From Cytophagales bacterium (GTDB lineage: Bacteria; Bacteroidota; Bacteroidia; Cytophagales; 172606-1), in the NCBI GenBank assembly GCA_030446715.1, contig JAUJMU010000004.1:1-64000 (forward strand): a stretch of DNA of 64,000 bases, read 5' to 3'. The position numbers and the translations under genes were made by a program. Under the pieces are notes generated by a model. It was not told the DNA's origin and ran no database searches. It saw only the letters and a list, made by a program, of their open reading frames with translations. Shown here piece after piece: positions 32,094 through 42,582 of the stretch. How positions within the stretch are numbered: position 1 is the stretch's first letter; each line of letters starts with the position of its first letter.

Positions 32094-32633
32094 GGCCGGG
32101 GGATGAGGCTTCCTGAAGACTTTTCCCTATAAGTCTCCAGGAACCGGGAGTTGCAACCAATTCATTGACATTACAATACTTATCTGTGCTTTGCTGAAGA
32201 AAGATCCGGCCTGCTCCCCGGTGGGGCCGGCCTTTGAACTGATGTAAGAAATAAAGAAGCTTTATCAGAAAAAAAGTACTCTTTTTCCCTTTTCAAAGCT
32301 GGAAAAAAGAAAATACAACTTTTAAAACGTATTTCTGCTACGTGTTTTTCTCCGCTAAATAAGCAGAAATTTGCGCATCCATTTCATTTTTTTCCTCCAT
32401 TACTTGCATAATATTGCAGGCAGCATATTTTATACAATTCAGGAATTTTATTTTTCCTGATCAGTCCCCCGGTTTTCTTTACAACATTGTTTTTTTTGCA
32501 TAACCTTCGTTGAATTAAAGCCTTATCAGGAGTACTGCTCTGCTGACAGTAGATTTTACTGTTAGGGGAATTCTTGCCCGCTCAAGTCCTGAAGCGCCTT
32601 GAATTTATAATCTGTATTAAAAATACATCAGCT

Positions 32634-35021
32634 ATGAAATTAAAAAATTATTTACCACTTGCGGGGCTTTTGCTCCATGTTTTTTCATTTAGAGTGGCCG
32701 TAGCCCAGTTGCCTGCCTCAGCCACCGCTAATGCATACGTAAGGCCGTATCAGCATGGGTTCAGGTATGGAAGCAACATGGGCTATTACAGTACCGGCTG
32801 GAATGATGAAAAGCTGGCCGGCATCATAAGCAAAGCCGGCGGACAGACCATCAGGCCCACTTTACCCGATCATTTCATTGAGCAGTGGGGCATAAATGTC
32901 CGTCTGAACGCCTTCAACTACTACACCGGAACGCTTGGCATGAGGGATCTGGTCTGCTTTGTGGAGGGGCCTTCGGATGCGCACCGGGACTGGACCACTT
33001 ATCCCGGCTGCTGGCAGCCTTCAAAGCTTTTTGCCAACCTCTATCAGCCCATCTGGAATCCGGATGGCACGGTCAATCAGAATAATTATTATGCCTGGTA
33101 TATTTACCGCCTCGTACAGACTTACGGAAGCCATATCCGCTTCTGGGAAGTGGTAAATGAACCCGATTTCGTGAACGGCGTCAATCCGTCCGAGTGGCTT
33201 ACCCGGCCCCCGCTACCTGCCGAAACGGCAAATACGCTTGCCCCGTTCTACCACTACATCCGGATGCTGCGCATTACCTGGGAAGTGGTGAAGAAATACA
33301 ATCCGGACGATTACGTGACCCCCGGCGGCATAGGGTACACCGAGTATCTGGACGCTTTGCTCCGCTATACCGACAACCCGGCGGATGGAAGTGTCACTTC
33401 CCAGTACCCGCATAAGGGCGGGGCCTACTTCGACGTACTCAGTTACCATGTGTACCCCTCATGGTTCCTCAGAAGATGGGACAACAGCAGTGGCGGCTTC
33501 CGGTACATGAATACCTCTGATCATGCTGTAAATCAGATGATCTCCCACAAAAACGGGATGGAATCCGTGCTGACGAAATACGGATACAACGGTGCCAGCC
33601 ATCCCCGGAAACATTTTATCTTGACGGAAGTCAATGTGAGTCGCCGGACCTCAGACTGGCAGTACAGTTCGGACGAGATGCAGCGCAATTTTGGCATCAA
33701 GGCCCTTGTACTCGCCCAGAAAAACAACATCAGCCAGGTTCATTTTTTTGGTGTGGGTGAAGGGGTCAATGCCCCCGACCCTTCGGCCTCCGTTTCTTCC
33801 GGGGTAGCTTACGGGCTGATGGGATTATACGAAAACCTGAACCGCGATGCACCCGGATCCGAGAAATTAACCCAGCAGGGAAGAGGCCTCACCACCACAA
33901 CCCAATTGCTTTCCGGCTTTCAGTATGATGCCTCCCGTACGGCAGCCATGAACCTGCCGGCCTCCGCAGAAGGCGGAGCTTTCGTAAAAGATGGTGCTTA
34001 CGTGTACGTACTGTGGGCAAAAGCCCTGACGGACAGAAGTGAAAATGCTTCCGCCGTTTATTCTTTCCCCACTGCCTGGAATATGGCTGATGTGGAGCGG
34101 TTTGAATGGGATTACTCCTCTACTGCAAGGGTGGCCCGCTTGTCATCACAAGGCATCAGCTTAGGCGGTTCGCCCTCTTTCTTCAGGCCGGGTGGCGTTA
34201 CCACGACGACTCCGGCTCCGGCCAGCACGTGCAGCGGCAGCGGCACGATCCTGTGGGAGCAGTGGACGGGTATCAGCGGCAACTCGGTTTCATCCATCCC
34301 CCTGCAAACGGCTCCCAATGCTACGGCCCAGCTGACCTCCTTTGAGGCCGGAACCAACATCGGTGACAACTACGGAGCCCGCATCCGCGGCTATATCTGT
34401 GCGCCCCAGAGCGGCAGCTACACCTTCTACATTGCCGGTGACGATGACTGCGAACTGTGGCTGGGCACGGACGAAAATCCGGCAAACCGCAGAAGAATTG
34501 CTTCCTTCTCCGGCTGGACCTACCCCAGGGAGTGGGCAAAATATACCGGTCAGCGGTCGGCGGCCGTCAGCCTTACCGCCGGACGACGCTACTACGTGGA
34601 AGCCCTCCACAAGGAAGGTATCGGGGGAGACAATCTGGCCGTGGGATGGATCACACCCGGTTCCGGTTCCATCTCCGTGATTCCCGGCTCCAACCTCTCG
34701 CCTTTTGTGACTTCATCTGCGGCAAGGCAGGCTTACGACGGACAGCTCAGGGTAAGTCCCGAAACCGATCTCCGGGTTTTTCCCAATCCGGTCAAAGACA
34801 ATGCTACTGTCGAGTTCCGCTCATCAGAGTCAGGTCCGGTGGTTCTGGAACTGCGTGACCCGCAAGGCAGACTTATGCAAAAATTATTTGATGGAGAAGC
34901 CGTAGCCGGCGTATCTTATTCTTGTCCGCTACGGCCTTCGGGCCTCTCCAGTAAATTGTACTTCTTACAATTGAGGACCAGCAGCAAGGTAGTCATGCAA
35001 AAAGTGATACTGAGCCGATAA
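32634..35021 (+). CDS. Secreted glycoside-hydrolase-like protein with PA14 domain and T9SS C-terminal signal
   Basis: Signal peptide MKLKNYLPLAGLLLHVFSFRVAVAQ; clan-A-like FWEVVNEPDFVNG; PA14-like YGARIRGYICAPQSGSYTFYIAGDDDCELWLG; tail LRVFPNPVKDNATVEF...VMQKVILSR. Confidence 0.8.
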   Translation: MKLKNYLPLAGLLLHVFSFRVAVAQLPASATANAYVRPYQHGFRYGSNMGYYSTGWNDEKLAGIISKAGGQTIRPTLPDHFIEQWGINVRLNAFNYYTGTLGMRDLVCFVEGPSDAHRDWTTYPGCWQPSKLFANLYQPIWNPDGTVNQNNYYAWYIYRLVQTYGSHIRFWEVVNEPDFVNGVNPSEWLTRPPLPAETANTLAPFYHYIRMLRITWEVVKKYNPDDYVTPGGIGYTEYLDALLRYTDNPADGSVTSQYPHKGGAYFDVLSYHVYPSWFLRRWDNSSGGFRYMNTSDHAVNQMISHKNGMESVLTKYGYNGASHPRKHFILTEVNVSRRTSDWQYSSDEMQRNFGIKALVLAQKNNISQVHFFGVGEGVNAPDPSASVSSGVAYGLMGLYENLNRDAPGSEKLTQQGRGLTTTTQLLSGFQYDASRTAAMNLPASAEGGAFVKDGAYVYVLWAKALTDRSENASAVYSFPTAWNMADVERFEWDYSSTARVARLSSQGISLGGSPSFFRPGGVTTTTPAPASTCSGSGTILWEQWTGISGNSVSSIPLQTAPNATAQLTSFEAGTNIGDNYGARIRGYICAPQSGSYTFYIAGDDDCELWLGTDENPANRRRIASFSGWTYPREWAKYTGQRSAAVSLTAGRRYYVEALHKEGIGGDNLAVGWITPGSGSISVIPGSNLSPFVTSSAARQAYDGQLRVSPETDLRVFPNPVKDNATVEFRSSESGPVVLELRDPQGRLMQKLFDGEAVAGVSYSCPLRPSGLSSKLYFLQLRTSSKVVMQKVILSR

Positions 35022-35037
35022 ACTCACCTCGGTCTGA

Positions 35038-35074
35038 GCAAAAGGGATTATACAAGGTGTATAATCCCTTTTGC
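35038..35074 (+). terminator. Terminator-like hairpin
   Basis: GCAAAAGGGATTATAC-AAGGT-GTATAATCCCTTTTGC, 16-bp stem. Confidence 0.85.
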
Positions 35075-35120
35075 TTTAAGCACCCATTTTGAATGGTGCG
35101 GAAAGGTTACATCCGCCGGC

Positions 35121-36122
35121 TTACCTTCTTCTCAGTTTCTCGGGCAAAGCAGCAAATTTCATTTTCAGGCTTAGTTTGGCCACTTTCCAGTAAAGCTGCG
35201 GGCTCTGGTGCATCTCCAGCGCTTTTTCAATATTGATTTTTGCTCCGGACCGGTGCGAGGCCAGGTGCCAGAGTTGGTTGGCTATCCGGAGGGCGTAGTG
35301 GGCGTAGAACTTTTTGGACCTTTTGAGAACAATTTTCTGCTGATCAGCCGGAAGATGTGCCTGAATCAGGCTCATTATATATGCCAGATCTTCCAGATAT
35401 TTGCCGTTCAGAAATTTCTGCCCGGAAATGGAACCGGTATGTTTCCGGTAATCGGCCATGATTTCGGGTGTGTAGGCAACCGGGTAATAGCGGGCTATCC
35501 GGGTCCACATCTCCCAGTCTTCGCCATAAGTTACGCCGTAGAAACCGCCCAGCCTTTCGTACACTTCCCGCCTTACGGCAACGGCCACGTACTGGATATG
35601 GTTGCGTTCGGCAATTTTTGGCAACCAGTCCGGCAGAATGCCATCGGAATTCATTTCAGGCTCCTGATCAAAAATCTTATTTCCGGCTTCATCCATGTAA
35701 GTATATCCGCAGAAAGCGGCGCCGGCATCGGGATGTTTCCGGAGCAGGCTCTCCAGTTTCTGGTAAAACCCGGACCTGATTCTGTCATCCCCGTGCAGAA
35801 TATGGATCAGTCTGCCGCGTGACCGGTTGATACAGCTTTCAAAGTTCCGCAAGCTGCCCACATTTTCTGACTGACGGAAATATTTGACCCGGCCACTGCC
35901 AACCTGCTCAACCAGAGCTTCCACATCGGCATCCGTGCTGGCGTCGTCAACTACCTCTATCTGCATATCGGCTTCCGGCAGGCACTGCATCAGCACGCTT
36001 TCCAAAGCTTCGGTCAGGTACCGGGCACAGTTATATACCGGGATCATAACCGACCACCGCGGACGTATTTCATCCGGAGAAAGAGGCGGAATAACAGGGG
36101 GTGAAGCGTAAATCAGGCTCAT
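35121..36122 (-). CDS. Family 2 glycosyltransferase
   Basis: WSVMIPVYNCARYLTEALESVLMQ...IEVVDDASTDADVEALV...HGDDRIRSGFYQ. Confidence 0.9.
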   Translation of the reverse strand: MSLIYASPPVIPPLSPDEIRPRWSVMIPVYNCARYLTEALESVLMQCLPEADMQIEVVDDASTDADVEALVEQVGSGRVKYFRQSENVGSLRNFESCINRSRGRLIHILHGDDRIRSGFYQKLESLLRKHPDAGAAFCGYTYMDEAGNKIFDQEPEMNSDGILPDWLPKIAERNHIQYVAVAVRREVYERLGGFYGVTYGEDWEMWTRIARYYPVAYTPEIMADYRKHTGSISGQKFLNGKYLEDLAYIMSLIQAHLPADQQKIVLKRSKKFYAHYALRIANQLWHLASHRSGAKINIEKALEMHQSPQLYWKVAKLSLKMKFAALPEKLRRR

Positions 36123-36202
36123 ACAGTATTAAAATATCCAAAGACTTCATGCACCGGGCAGCATCACCGGCAAAGCCTCAGTGCCGAAGAATCACACCCG
36201 CA

Positions 36203-37636
36203 CTACCGGGAAGTTTCCAAAACCCGGGCGTTAGTCTTTTCATTTTTCCGACTTCTGTTGAGCAGGACCACGAGGTAACCAAAGACAAACGGGGCAATGA
36301 CAAAATTCGGATACAGGTACCGGACATGCTGTGCAGGTATGGTCAGTAATACGCCAAGGGTATTGATCACCAGAGGGGCAATAAGAAAAATCAGACTAAT
36401 TCTCTTTAACCTCCAGGCGACCAACAGGGTCATCAGCACAATCGCGTAAAAATACAAAGCCGGCCGGTAAAGAAGAGGCCCGAGTCTGGAACTGTGAACC
36501 GAATAATAGTAAAATTTTGTAAAGATTTTCTGAAGGGACGGAAGCTTACTATTAAAAGCCAATCCCATGTCATTCGCATCAAGAACAGGGTGCACGGCGT
36601 ACGTATAACTTCCCGGCTGCTGACCAACATTCCATACCAGATCACTTACCTGATACTGATGCTTCAGCAGGATTGGAATATTTCTGCTGACAATTGCAAA
36701 CCATGTACTCCGGAACCTGGATTTTCCCAGATCAGTATCAAGAAGCAAATAGTTAAAATCCTTATTGAACACCAAATCATCGCTATTATAAGGATTATAG
36801 CAAGCTTTCCAGCAGGACATTGGCAGAACCTGTGCCAAAAACTCTGTTTCCTCCGGCTTCAGTTCCGCACCATGGTGTATGGCAGCAGCTATCTGGTGGG
36901 TCAGCAGAATTTCCACTCCGTAAAATCTGCCGGTAACGTTGAAAGCCCTGTAAACGGGTACTTTGATGAAAACAACAACTGAGGCGATCAAAGCCACCAG
37001 AATCCCGATTTTCTTCAGATGCCGGGAGTAAAAAAAACCCAGACTACCCACAACTGCCAGTACAGCCAAAATACCATTGTGCCTGATGACCAGTACAAAG
37101 CTGAGAGTCAGGGCAAAAAGAAACAGGTTTCGTACCGGATAAAGCCATTGCCCTTTGGTTTCAAGGATCAGGATGCTGTAAATGAAGATCAGCAGAAAAG
37201 CAATTCCGTAAGGAACATCCTTGAACAAGGTATTAACATAGAATCCATTGAGCGGGAAAAGGCTGAAAAATAATGTAATCAGCACCAGAGACCATACCGG
37301 TGCCCCGATCTTCTCCAGTTTTATCATCCCGTATGCAAAAACAAGTGCCAGGGCCAGAATCTGAAAAAGACAAACCACTGCCGGAGAAAACCAGATCCGG
37401 CTCAACAGCCAGTAGAGAATGGTAAGAAAGGCGGGATGCCAGTCGTCAAACTCAAATTTAATCACCTGCACCCACTGGTCAAGTGAATCCTGGGACATCA
37501 TACCCGGAAAGTAAGCCAGAAAAAACAGGCTCCACACGCCCATACAGGGCCCCGCGTAGATTAAAATTCTGTTCATAGTGACGCCCCTGAAGGGCTCCTT
37601 CATCAGGTAATTTTTAACTATCTCAGTGGCTGTCAT
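36203..37636 (-). CDS. Multi-pass membrane protein, GT39/DUF6020-like
   Basis: 477 aa with many hydrophobic helices; SQDSLDQWVQVIKFEFDDWHPAFLTILYWLLSRIW. Confidence 0.65.
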   Translation of the reverse strand: MTATEIVKNYLMKEPFRGVTMNRILIYAGPCMGVWSLFFLAYFPGMMSQDSLDQWVQVIKFEFDDWHPAFLTILYWLLSRIWFSPAVVCLFQILALALVFAYGMIKLEKIGAPVWSLVLITLFFSLFPLNGFYVNTLFKDVPYGIAFLLIFIYSILILETKGQWLYPVRNLFLFALTLSFVLVIRHNGILAVLAVVGSLGFFYSRHLKKIGILVALIASVVVFIKVPVYRAFNVTGRFYGVEILLTHQIAAAIHHGAELKPEETEFLAQVLPMSCWKACYNPYNSDDLVFNKDFNYLLLDTDLGKSRFRSTWFAIVSRNIPILLKHQYQVSDLVWNVGQQPGSYTYAVHPVLDANDMGLAFNSKLPSLQKIFTKFYYYSVHSSRLGPLLYRPALYFYAIVLMTLLVAWRLKRISLIFLIAPLVINTLGVLLTIPAQHVRYLYPNFVIAPFVFGYLVVLLNRSRKNEKTNARVLETSR

Positions 37637-37700
37637 ATAAATGAACTTAACATAAAGATTTTAGTCTCCGCCTGATTAAAAGAGCTTGTAAACACAACAG

Positions 37701-38600
37701 TCACTGATTACATCTGATGTCTGCTACCTTTTCCCTGATTTTAAGAAAGAGTTTCTGAGAAACCGGGTATTCAAACTTTCGCGCAAAAAGGCAATCAGAA
37801 GCCAACAGGTCTTCATAATCACTTTCATCCAGATTGGCGGGATAATTGCCATTCCTTTCCTGCCACACAATATGTCTTAAATTGTTATTGACGACATTTT
37901 CACGGTATGGAGAATTCAGAATTATGGTTTGGAAAAAAATCTCTTCTGAACAAAAGGTATACTTAAACCTGTCTGTAAAGTCAGGGTTTTGATTCAGGAA
38001 ACTGAAAACGTGATTTAAACAATCAGCACTCAATGTCCACCAGGTAGACCCGCCATACAGCCTGGAAAAATGCCCGGGTAACTTTCTGCTAATCTTGAAT
38101 TGCCATTGTACATCCAGAAAAGCATAGATCATCTGTTTGCCCAGCCTGCTTTTGGCATTGAAAAAATCATACAGATTATATTTATGCATCCGGTCCATAC
38201 CTCCATGGGGCCAGTTTTCAGTCGGCAACTCAAAATGTTCCATGAATTGCTTGCCGTAGTTTCTGGAGATGAAAAATTTTATGTATTCGCCCCCCTTGAT
38301 CGGAAAGTCATGACCGCTTATGAGATGAAAATATTTGGTTTTTTTGTCCTTTACAGCCTCTGAAGCCAACAATAAAATACTTTGTAAATGATTGAAGCCT
38401 CCCCAGTTGATACTGAATTTCCTTGAAAGAAAAATTACTTTTTTATTCTCAGAAAGCAGTAAAATGTCTGCTTTGCCCGGTTTGGATTTTTTGTCAATAT
38501 GAATATAAAACAGAAAGTCGTCATCAAAAAAATCAATGATCTCTCTTAAATGAGCAATATTTTTATAGGCAGTTATCAGAATGGCTTGCTGCATACGCAC
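37701..38600 (-). CDS. GT14-like (core-2/I-branching) N-acetylglucosaminyltransferase
   Basis: AILITAYKNIAHLREIIDFFDDDFLFYIHIDKKSK...FHLISGHDFPIKGGEYIKFF...GGSTWWTLSADCLNHVFSF. Confidence 0.8.
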   Translation of the reverse strand: MRMQQAILITAYKNIAHLREIIDFFDDDFLFYIHIDKKSKPGKADILLLSENKKVIFLSRKFSINWGGFNHLQSILLLASEAVKDKKTKYFHLISGHDFPIKGGEYIKFFISRNYGKQFMEHFELPTENWPHGGMDRMHKYNLYDFFNAKSRLGKQMIYAFLDVQWQFKISRKLPGHFSRLYGGSTWWTLSADCLNHVFSFLNQNPDFTDRFKYTFCSEEIFFQTIILNSPYRENVVNNNLRHIVWQERNGNYPANLDESDYEDLLASDCLFARKFEYPVSQKLFLKIREKVADIRCNQ

Positions 38601-38764
38601 TAAGTAAGTTTATTCATGATGATCAACTTTTTTGGGCAAGTAGGATGCAGGTAATAAATTCCATATCTCTCCGTAAGGAAAAATACGCAATGGCAGGTAT
38701 CTGATGATTAACTGATAGCCGGGCATTGGGGTGAACCACCATCCAAAATCCGGACAGGCCCGGG

Positions 38765-39868
38765 TTACAGCACTTTGAATAGTGTTCTGCTGATGATTTT
38801 TCTCCGCCTGAAGTTTACTGACAGGTTTGTTGGCAATGGGTTTCTGAACACATAAGGCCGGCAGATTTTCCACAAAATATTGAAACACCTGAGCCTCAGC
38901 AGCAACATCACTCCCCGGTATGGGGGAAGCTGCCTTGCAAAAAAATTGATGATAAAATTCCTTTTGTACCCGGCAGCTTCTCTGATAGCCGCCGGATCGC
39001 GGTTGACATTCTCTTTTTGTAATATACACTGACTGATCAGGTCCAGTTGTCTGATACAGTCAATGATGCTTTCAGTCTTTCCTTCGGCCAGCAGGGGCTG
39101 AAAATTATGCTGCATGCATTCAAGATAACTATCAGGAACAGTATAATCACTTCCTGCATAATACCGCAGGTTGCGCAACAGCTGCTCCCGCTGCGCCTCC
39201 GCATACTCCTTCTTTTTCAGCACCTGGTGCAGACTCTGACCGGTGACCCGGTAATCAAGCAATACTTCTGGCAGATTATAAAGCCTGCAGGTCCGGGAAA
39301 TCTGCCAGAAAAGCTCAAAGTCTTCCGAAAAGGGCACTGTATACATACCTGCCTCCACTACTGCCTTCCGGGTATACATTACGGTAGGATGATAGATCCA
39401 GCAGATAAAGGTCAGGTTATAGTAATAATACCCGCTCTCAAAAATATCCTGCCGGACAAATTCATTTTCCTCGGAGATCACTCTTACCGAGGAAGAAACC
39501 AGATGACAGTCAGGATGCTCCTGTAAGTAGTGGTACTGCTTTTCCAGCCGGTCCGGATAGCTGATGTCATCAGCATCCATTCGGGCAATAAAGTCCGTAT
39601 CTGCCAGTTCTATTCCCCGGTTGAGGGTGCGGGAAATCCCGAGGTTTGTATCGTTCCGGAAGAAACGAATCCGGCTGTCGGCATAAGACTGAATGATATA
39701 CGCACTGGTGTCAGTGGAGCAATCATCAATAATAATGAACTCAAAATCAGCAAAAGTCTGGTTCAGAATGCTGTCCATTGCTTCCGGCAGGAACCGGGCG
39801 GAGTTATAGACTGGCATCAGAACGGTTAGCTTCGCCATGGCATCCGGCAGTTTATCGGCTAATTGCAA
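38765..39868 (-). CDS. Family 2 glycosyltransferase
   Basis: LTVLMPVYNSARFLPEAMDSILNQTFADFEFIIIDDCSTDTS...RMDADDISYPDRLEKQ. Confidence 0.9.
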   Translation of the reverse strand: MQLADKLPDAMAKLTVLMPVYNSARFLPEAMDSILNQTFADFEFIIIDDCSTDTSAYIIQSYADSRIRFFRNDTNLGISRTLNRGIELADTDFIARMDADDISYPDRLEKQYHYLQEHPDCHLVSSSVRVISEENEFVRQDIFESGYYYYNLTFICWIYHPTVMYTRKAVVEAGMYTVPFSEDFELFWQISRTCRLYNLPEVLLDYRVTGQSLHQVLKKKEYAEAQREQLLRNLRYYAGSDYTVPDSYLECMQHNFQPLLAEGKTESIIDCIRQLDLISQCILQKENVNRDPAAIREAAGYKRNFIINFFARQLPPYRGVMLLLRLRCFNILWKICRPYVFRNPLPTNLSVNFRRRKIISRTLFKVL

Positions 39869-40814
39869 AAAACAGGTTCTGTGATCTTCTTTTTATCTTC
39901 TGCGGCATTTCACTGATAAGAAAATGGTAGAGCGGACGATGATAGGGCACCAGTGCTTTTCTTACCAACCGGTTCAATTCTTTGTCATTGATTTCCCGGG
40001 CGTTCAGATAATCACTCAGCCATTGCAGATAATGTTGCCGCACCTTGTGGTAATACCCTTTTGCGGTGACCCATTTTACAATTGACTCGGGCCGTTGCCG
40101 GTACAGGTTATTGCAGGCGGAGGAAACATATACCTTGTGCTGCAGATATATTTTGCTCAGAAATGCCTGATCCTCGTAGAGTTGGTTCTCTTTGGTGAAG
40201 AACTCTTCAAAGCCTCCGACTTTGGTGAAGGCCTCTTTGGCAACCATCAGTCCGGACGGACAGGGAGCGGCCCCGTTTCCCAGCGGGTATAAGTGAAACA
40301 TAAGCTGCAACGGATCAAACACCCGGTCCTGAACCGCTGGCACTGGTATTACCCGTTTCTCCGTGTGATGTGCGCCAACGGGAATAACCATATCCTTCTG
40401 GGTTGGATCACTCCAACTGTACCAGTACTCGTTGGCCTCCGCTACCATAGCAATCTCAGGATGCTCTTTGAAAATAGAAACCTGGTTACTCAGTTTACCA
40501 GGCAGCCATACGTCATCTGCATCCAGAAAGGCAAGCAGCGGACCGCCTGTTTGTCTGACCCCATGGTTACGGCTGGCACTCAACCCTTTGTTGACATGGC
40601 CGGTGTGCTCAGTATAAAAGATTTTTCCGGGATATTTCTCTGCGTATTCTTTTGCAATTCTGGTACTCCGGTCAGCAGACCCGTCATCTACAAGTACCAG
40701 TTCCCAATTCGGATAATCCTGCCGGATCACGCTTTGAATGGCCTCACCGAGAAATCTTTCTTCATTGAGAAAGGCAATTACCACTGAAACCAGTGGCTTT
40801 GTTTGATCAGACAT
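39852..40814 (-). CDS. Family 2 glycosyltransferase
   Basis: VSVVIAFLNEERFLGEAIQSVIRQDYPNWELVLVDDGSADRST...FLDADDVWLPGKL. Confidence 0.9.
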   Translation of the reverse strand: MSDQTKPLVSVVIAFLNEERFLGEAIQSVIRQDYPNWELVLVDDGSADRSTRIAKEYAEKYPGKIFYTEHTGHVNKGLSASRNHGVRQTGGPLLAFLDADDVWLPGKLSNQVSIFKEHPEIAMVAEANEYWYSWSDPTQKDMVIPVGAHHTEKRVIPVPAVQDRVFDPLQLMFHLYPLGNGAAPCPSGLMVAKEAFTKVGGFEEFFTKENQLYEDQAFLSKIYLQHKVYVSSACNNLYRQRPESIVKWVTAKGYYHKVRQHYLQWLSDYLNAREINDKELNRLVRKALVPYHRPLYHFLISEMPQKIKRRSQNLFFAISR

Positions 40815-40829
40815 AACTCCTGTTTAAGC

Positions 40830-41843
40830 TTAATTTGTACGATTCTGCCACAGCGTTTTTTTGCTGAACTGGCCGTAATTCAGATTTTTTACCTTAAATC
40901 TTGCCAGTTGAAACCGGTCAGACCGCCTCTTTACTACCTGTTCTTCCGTTGTAAAGGCGGCGCTGAAATTTAAATCTGCCGCAATTCTGGCGGTATCTTT
41001 ATTAAAATTTCCATACGGGTAGGCCAGCAGATCTATTCTTTCTCCTGTAACTTCTTCCAGAAATAACTTACTTTCTGCCAGCTCCTTCTTTTGAAACGCA
41101 GGCGCATGAGAGGCCAGGGCCGGATGGGAAACCGTATGGGCCCCGATGTCAGTCAGGCGGCTTTTTCCCATCTCCTTCAGCTCGGCAAGCGACATGCTCT
41201 GAAAATCGGGACGGCTTCCTTTTCCCACACCTGCCCAGTCCCTGATCTTCTGGAGCTGAGTCTGCTGCTCTACGGGTGGCACGGGCTTGAGCTGCTCCCA
41301 AATCCTGTAGTATAACCTGCACCTTGGCGTGGGGGGCGCTTCTGTGCATGCTTTCCACAGAATATGCTTTTGCCGCATTTGGGCAGTCAGCGCTGCCGGA
41401 CTCAGTTCTTCTTCAATCAGTTGGTTGTTTATACGCATTGAAAACCTTGCGGGTAGCTTTTCAGCAAAAAGAATGATATGCTCCAGCTCATCCCACCAGA
41501 ACTCTGCCGCCTGCCCGATGTTACCGGTTGCGATAAAAAAAGTAGCAGGCAACTGGTACTTCTCCAGGAGAGGCTTTGCCACCCGGAAGTTATCGGCATA
41601 GCCGTCATCAAAAGTAATGGCGATGCTGTTCTTCTTCAGGGCACCATCCGCATGCCGGCCGGCCAGTTCCTGCAGGGGTACTACATTCCCGGCGCTTTTC
41701 AGTGCCTGCAGATGTTTCTCAAACTGGGCCGGACTTACGGCTATATCCCAGATATCGGCTTCCGGTTCGGCAATGCGATGATACATCAGCACCAGTGCCT
41801 CCGGTTCAAACAGACTTTTTATTTTTTGATAAACCTTTCTCAA
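40830..41843 (-). CDS. Polysaccharide deacetylase family protein
   Basis: LMYHRIAEPEADIWDIAVSP...IAITFDDGYADNFRVAKPLLEKYQLPATFFIATGNIG...IGAHTVSHPALA. Confidence 0.9.
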   Translation of the reverse strand: MRKVYQKIKSLFEPEALVLMYHRIAEPEADIWDIAVSPAQFEKHLQALKSAGNVVPLQELAGRHADGALKKNSIAITFDDGYADNFRVAKPLLEKYQLPATFFIATGNIGQAAEFWWDELEHIILFAEKLPARFSMRINNQLIEEELSPAALTAQMRQKHILWKACTEAPPTPRCRLYYRIWEQLKPVPPVEQQTQLQKIRDWAGVGKGSRPDFQSMSLAELKEMGKSRLTDIGAHTVSHPALASHAPAFQKKELAESKLFLEEVTGERIDLLAYPYGNFNKDTARIAADLNFSAAFTTEEQVVKRRSDRFQLARFKVKNLNYGQFSKKTLWQNRTN

Positions 41844-41850
41844 TGAAAAA

Positions 41851-42582
41851 TTATTTTACTGCCTTTACGGTGATGATTACCTGAAAATGCGGGTCGTTGT
41901 AATCGAGTTTTTCTTTGGGGACTTCCGATATGCCCATGCCGTACAGAAACGAACTGGCTGCAAACACGTTACCAAAAGTTTCTACCTCCGTTTTCCCGTT
42001 CGGGAAGGTATCTTTCATGAGCTTCTCTATTGACAGGCCGGTAAACGACCAGTACCAGGTTTCTTTCCATGCGCCATGGGCAATGGGCGTTATCCCCGGA
42101 ACGGTGAGCAGTAAGGTACCCCCCGGCTTCAGTAACCGGTAGCAGGTGTGCAAAGCGGCCTTGAAATCGTAGATCAGGTGCAGCGTCTGCGTGAGCACAA
42201 TGCAGTCAAACTGATTACCGGGTATGTGGGGTGCATTGCTTAAATCTCCGGTCAGGGTAGCGGCCGGGTTGCTGTCATTCACGTGAAGAATATCACTCCT
42301 GGTGACCCTGGTTCCGCCGTACTGCATTGTATACGCATTGTCACCGATTTCCATCACCCTTCCCTTTACACTGCCTGACTCTTTACGGAGAAAGTTTTCA
42401 ATGTAATACCGGTCTACGGGTCCGCCACGGTCGTAACCAAAATCACGACTGAAGGGCTTTGCCCGGCCAAAGTCACCCAGGTCTATATGCCCAACCGTGG
42501 GGACGTAATTCCGGTAGAGTCCACTGCTGTGCAGCAGGCGCAAACCAAAGTCAGGGGCAAATCTTTTTAGCGTTTCTTTCAT
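41851..42582 (-). CDS. Class I SAM-dependent methyltransferase
   Basis: GRVMEIGDNAYTMQYG...FDCIVLTQTLHLIYDFKAALHTCYRLLKPGGTLLLTVPGI. Confidence 0.85.
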   Translation of the reverse strand: MKETLKRFAPDFGLRLLHSSGLYRNYVPTVGHIDLGDFGRAKPFSRDFGYDRGGPVDRYYIENFLRKESGSVKGRVMEIGDNAYTMQYGGTRVTRSDILHVNDSNPAATLTGDLSNAPHIPGNQFDCIVLTQTLHLIYDFKAALHTCYRLLKPGGTLLLTVPGITPIAHGAWKETWYWSFTGLSIEKLMKDTFPNGKTEVETFGNVFAASSFLYGMGISEVPKEKLDYNDPHFQVIITVKAVK